In this document: in pieces, positions 5,827 through 6,939 of the stretch
Position numbering within the stretch: position 1 is the stretch's first letter
Layout of the letters: each line of letters begins with the position of its first letter
Source of the DNA: Candidatus Gastranaerophilales bacterium
Lineage (GTDB): Bacteria > Cyanobacteriota > Vampirovibrionia > Gastranaerophilales > Gastranaerophilaceae
Assembly (NCBI GenBank): GCA_944323495.1
Contig: CALUSZ010000075.1
Location: 1 to 6,939 of the forward strand
Reading direction: 5' to 3'
DNA length: 6,939 bases
The notes under the pieces: model-generated
Database searches by the model: none
Seen by the model: only the letters and a program-made list of their open reading frames with translations
Told to the model about the DNA's origin: nothing
Program-made: the position numbers and the translations under genes

Positions 5827-6873
5827 GTGCTTAACGAATGGAACTTTGGATTAAAACAGAAATTTAATATTAAATGTGTTATAGATGTTGTAGCTTTTGT
5901 ATTTGCGTGTGTTTTGTTTTTATTTTTCGCAAAAATAAACGGGGTTTCTCCGTACGATACGTTTGTATTTTTGACGGTAATTATAGCATTAAATGCTACA
6001 GTACATCTTATTACAAAACAGTGGATATTGAAGGCAATAAAAAAATCACTTACAGTTCAATCAGATTCTCTTGCTGAAACTACCGGTGAGATTATGGATA
6101 CTATAAATTCTCAAAAACGCATATATGAGACGCTTTCTGCTAATACGAAAAACATTTCGTCACTTATAGAAAAACTTAAGTCCTTATCAGAAGATTCTGC
6201 AGCGGCTTCAAAAAATACGGAAAAACAGTTAAGCCAGTCTATCAATTTTTCACAGAAAGAGCATGACGCTATTGCTGCAAATGCTGATAAAATGCTTGTT
6301 TTAAGACAGAAAATCCAAATGATAGCAGAGCTTATTCTTGAATTGTCCGAGCATTCACAGCAAATAGGCAACACTATAGGTGTTGTTGATGATATAGCAG
6401 AACAGACAAATATGCTTGCACTTAACGCAGCAGTAGAAGCAGCACGTGCAGGAGAACACGGCAAGGGTTTTGCGGTTGTTGCAGGCGAGATTAGGAAACT
6501 TGCTGATGAATCTAAACAGGCTATTACAAAGATTACGTCTCTTACAAGCAATATACAATTTACTACCAATTCAACTGTAATGGCAACGGAAGAAGGGTCT
6601 AAAGAAATTGAAGCGGTAGTTAAAGATATTAATGCGGTTTCTTCAAATTCAGAAACTCTGCTTAATTTAATCAAAGAAATTTTAGATTCATTAGATATTC
6701 TCAACCAGAACGCTAAAAAACAGAGCGATATTATTGAGAGGTTGAATATTATTGATGAAGAGAATACCGGAATTGCCGACTCACTTGTACAGGCAATGAA
6801 TTCTAATACAGAAAGAATTTCTAAATTAAACAGCTTATCTAATGATATCAAGCAGTCCGCCATAGAAGGCTAG
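5827..6873 (+). CDS. Methyl-accepting chemotaxis protein lacking a sensor domain (348 aa)
   Basis: This is a receptor that would form arrays with CheW and CheA and control kinase activity. Two membrane helices (about 17-36 and 45-63) are joined by only about 8 residues, so there is no periplasmic ligand domain. No clear HAMP domain follows; helical coiled coil runs from about 75 to 340. The conserved hairpin tip spans about 187-225: D-I-A-E-Q-T then [16 protein letters not shown] and [15 protein letters not shown], the region that contacts CheA and CheW. Signals may come from membrane state, surface contact or a partner protein. The GTG at 5827 is the start because GGAG (5816-5819) lies 7 nt upstream and the frame begins there. 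The closer ATG at 5822 is out of frame and stops after ten codons. No C-terminal CheR-docking pentapeptide is seen. The next gene begins 10 nt downstream, so the two are co-transcribed. Confidence 0.93.
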   Translation: MLNEWNFGLKQKFNIKCVIDVVAFVFACVLFLFFAKINGVSPYDTFVFLTVIIALNATVHLITKQWILKAIKKSLTVQSDSLAETTGEIMDTINSQKRIYETLSANTKNISSLIEKLKSLSEDSAAASKNTEKQLSQSINFSQKEHDAIAANADKMLVLRQKIQMIAELILELSEHSQQIGNTIGVVDDIAEQTNMLALNAAVEAARAGEHGKGFAVVAGEIRKLADESKQAITKITSLTSNIQFTTNSTVMATEEGSKEIEAVVKDINAVSSNSETLLNLIKEILDSLDILNQNAKKQSDIIERLNIIDEENTGIADSLVQAMNSNTERISKLNSLSNDIKQSAIEG

Positions 6874-6883
6874 AGGTTAGAAA

Positions 6884-6939
6884 TTGGATTTCACGGATAA
6901 AGACAATACTAATAAAGAAGTAATGGCAATCTTTCAGGC
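6884..6939 (+). CDS. 5' end of next gene, possibly a CheA-type kinase (partial)
   Basis: A frame opens with TTG at 6884, preceded by GAGG (6873-6876) at 7 nt, and stays open to the window edge. It begins M-D-F-T-D-K-D-N-T-N-K-E-V-M-A-I-F-Q. The KEVMAIFQ segment resembles the first helix of the Hpt domain of CheA-type kinases (pattern like 'xEIxxIFxxEAxEHL'), and the position directly after a chemoreceptor fits. Only about 18 codons are visible, so the product is a guess from context. An in-frame ATG at 6923 is an alternative start with a weaker ribosome site. Confidence 0.5.
   Translation, partial: MDFTDKDNTNKEVMAIFQ

Noticed and set aside
6111..6863. A 250-codon open frame antisense to the chemoreceptor gene
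   Set aside because: It mirrors the Ala/Ser-rich coiled coil of the receptor, has no recognisable domain, and the + strand frame carries unmistakable receptor motifs.
1..6939. CRISPR arrays, insertion sequences, tRNA or rRNA genes
   Set aside because: No regularly spaced repeats, transposase motifs, terminal inverted repeats, or recognisable tRNA/rRNA sequence were seen on either strand.

Overview
The window is AT-rich bacterial DNA with tightly packed genes. It best fits an uncultured gut-type bacterium of the Gastranaerophilales (Melainabacteria/Vampirovibrionia, a non-photosynthetic sister group of cyanobacteria). This is an inference. It rests on the low GC, an mraY that stands alone outside a division/cell-wall cluster, the use of TTG and GTG starts, and an unrecognised membrane protein whose N-terminus resembles hypothetical proteins I associate with that order. 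A 16S or marker-gene check would settle it.

Left part (1-1594): the 3' end of a nitroreductase-family gene on the + strand converges on mraY on the - strand. MraY is the essential enzyme that makes lipid I for peptidoglycan. It appears to have its own promoter just upstream.

Middle part (1595-3297): a 497-residue multi-pass membrane protein of unknown function (- strand) sits behind a 161-nt leader. The leader begins at a near-consensus promoter and ends in a perfect 11-bp terminator hairpin only about 20 nt before the start codon. Between the two lie a possible 22-codon peptide with eight serine codons (six in a row) and an RNA that can fold in two mutually exclusive ways. This is the architecture of ribosome-mediated transcription attenuation, and it is the most striking item in the window. 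A terminated small RNA is the main alternative.

Right part (3298-6939): a divergent chemosensory cluster. Leftward are a REC-GAF-like-GGDEF diguanylate cyclase and, overlapping it by 14 bp, a protein with two CheW domains. Rightward are a sensorless membrane chemoreceptor and the first codons of another gene, plausibly a CheA-type kinase. The parts list resembles Wsp systems, in which a receptor array drives c-di-GMP production through a phosphorylated response regulator rather than controlling a flagellar motor.
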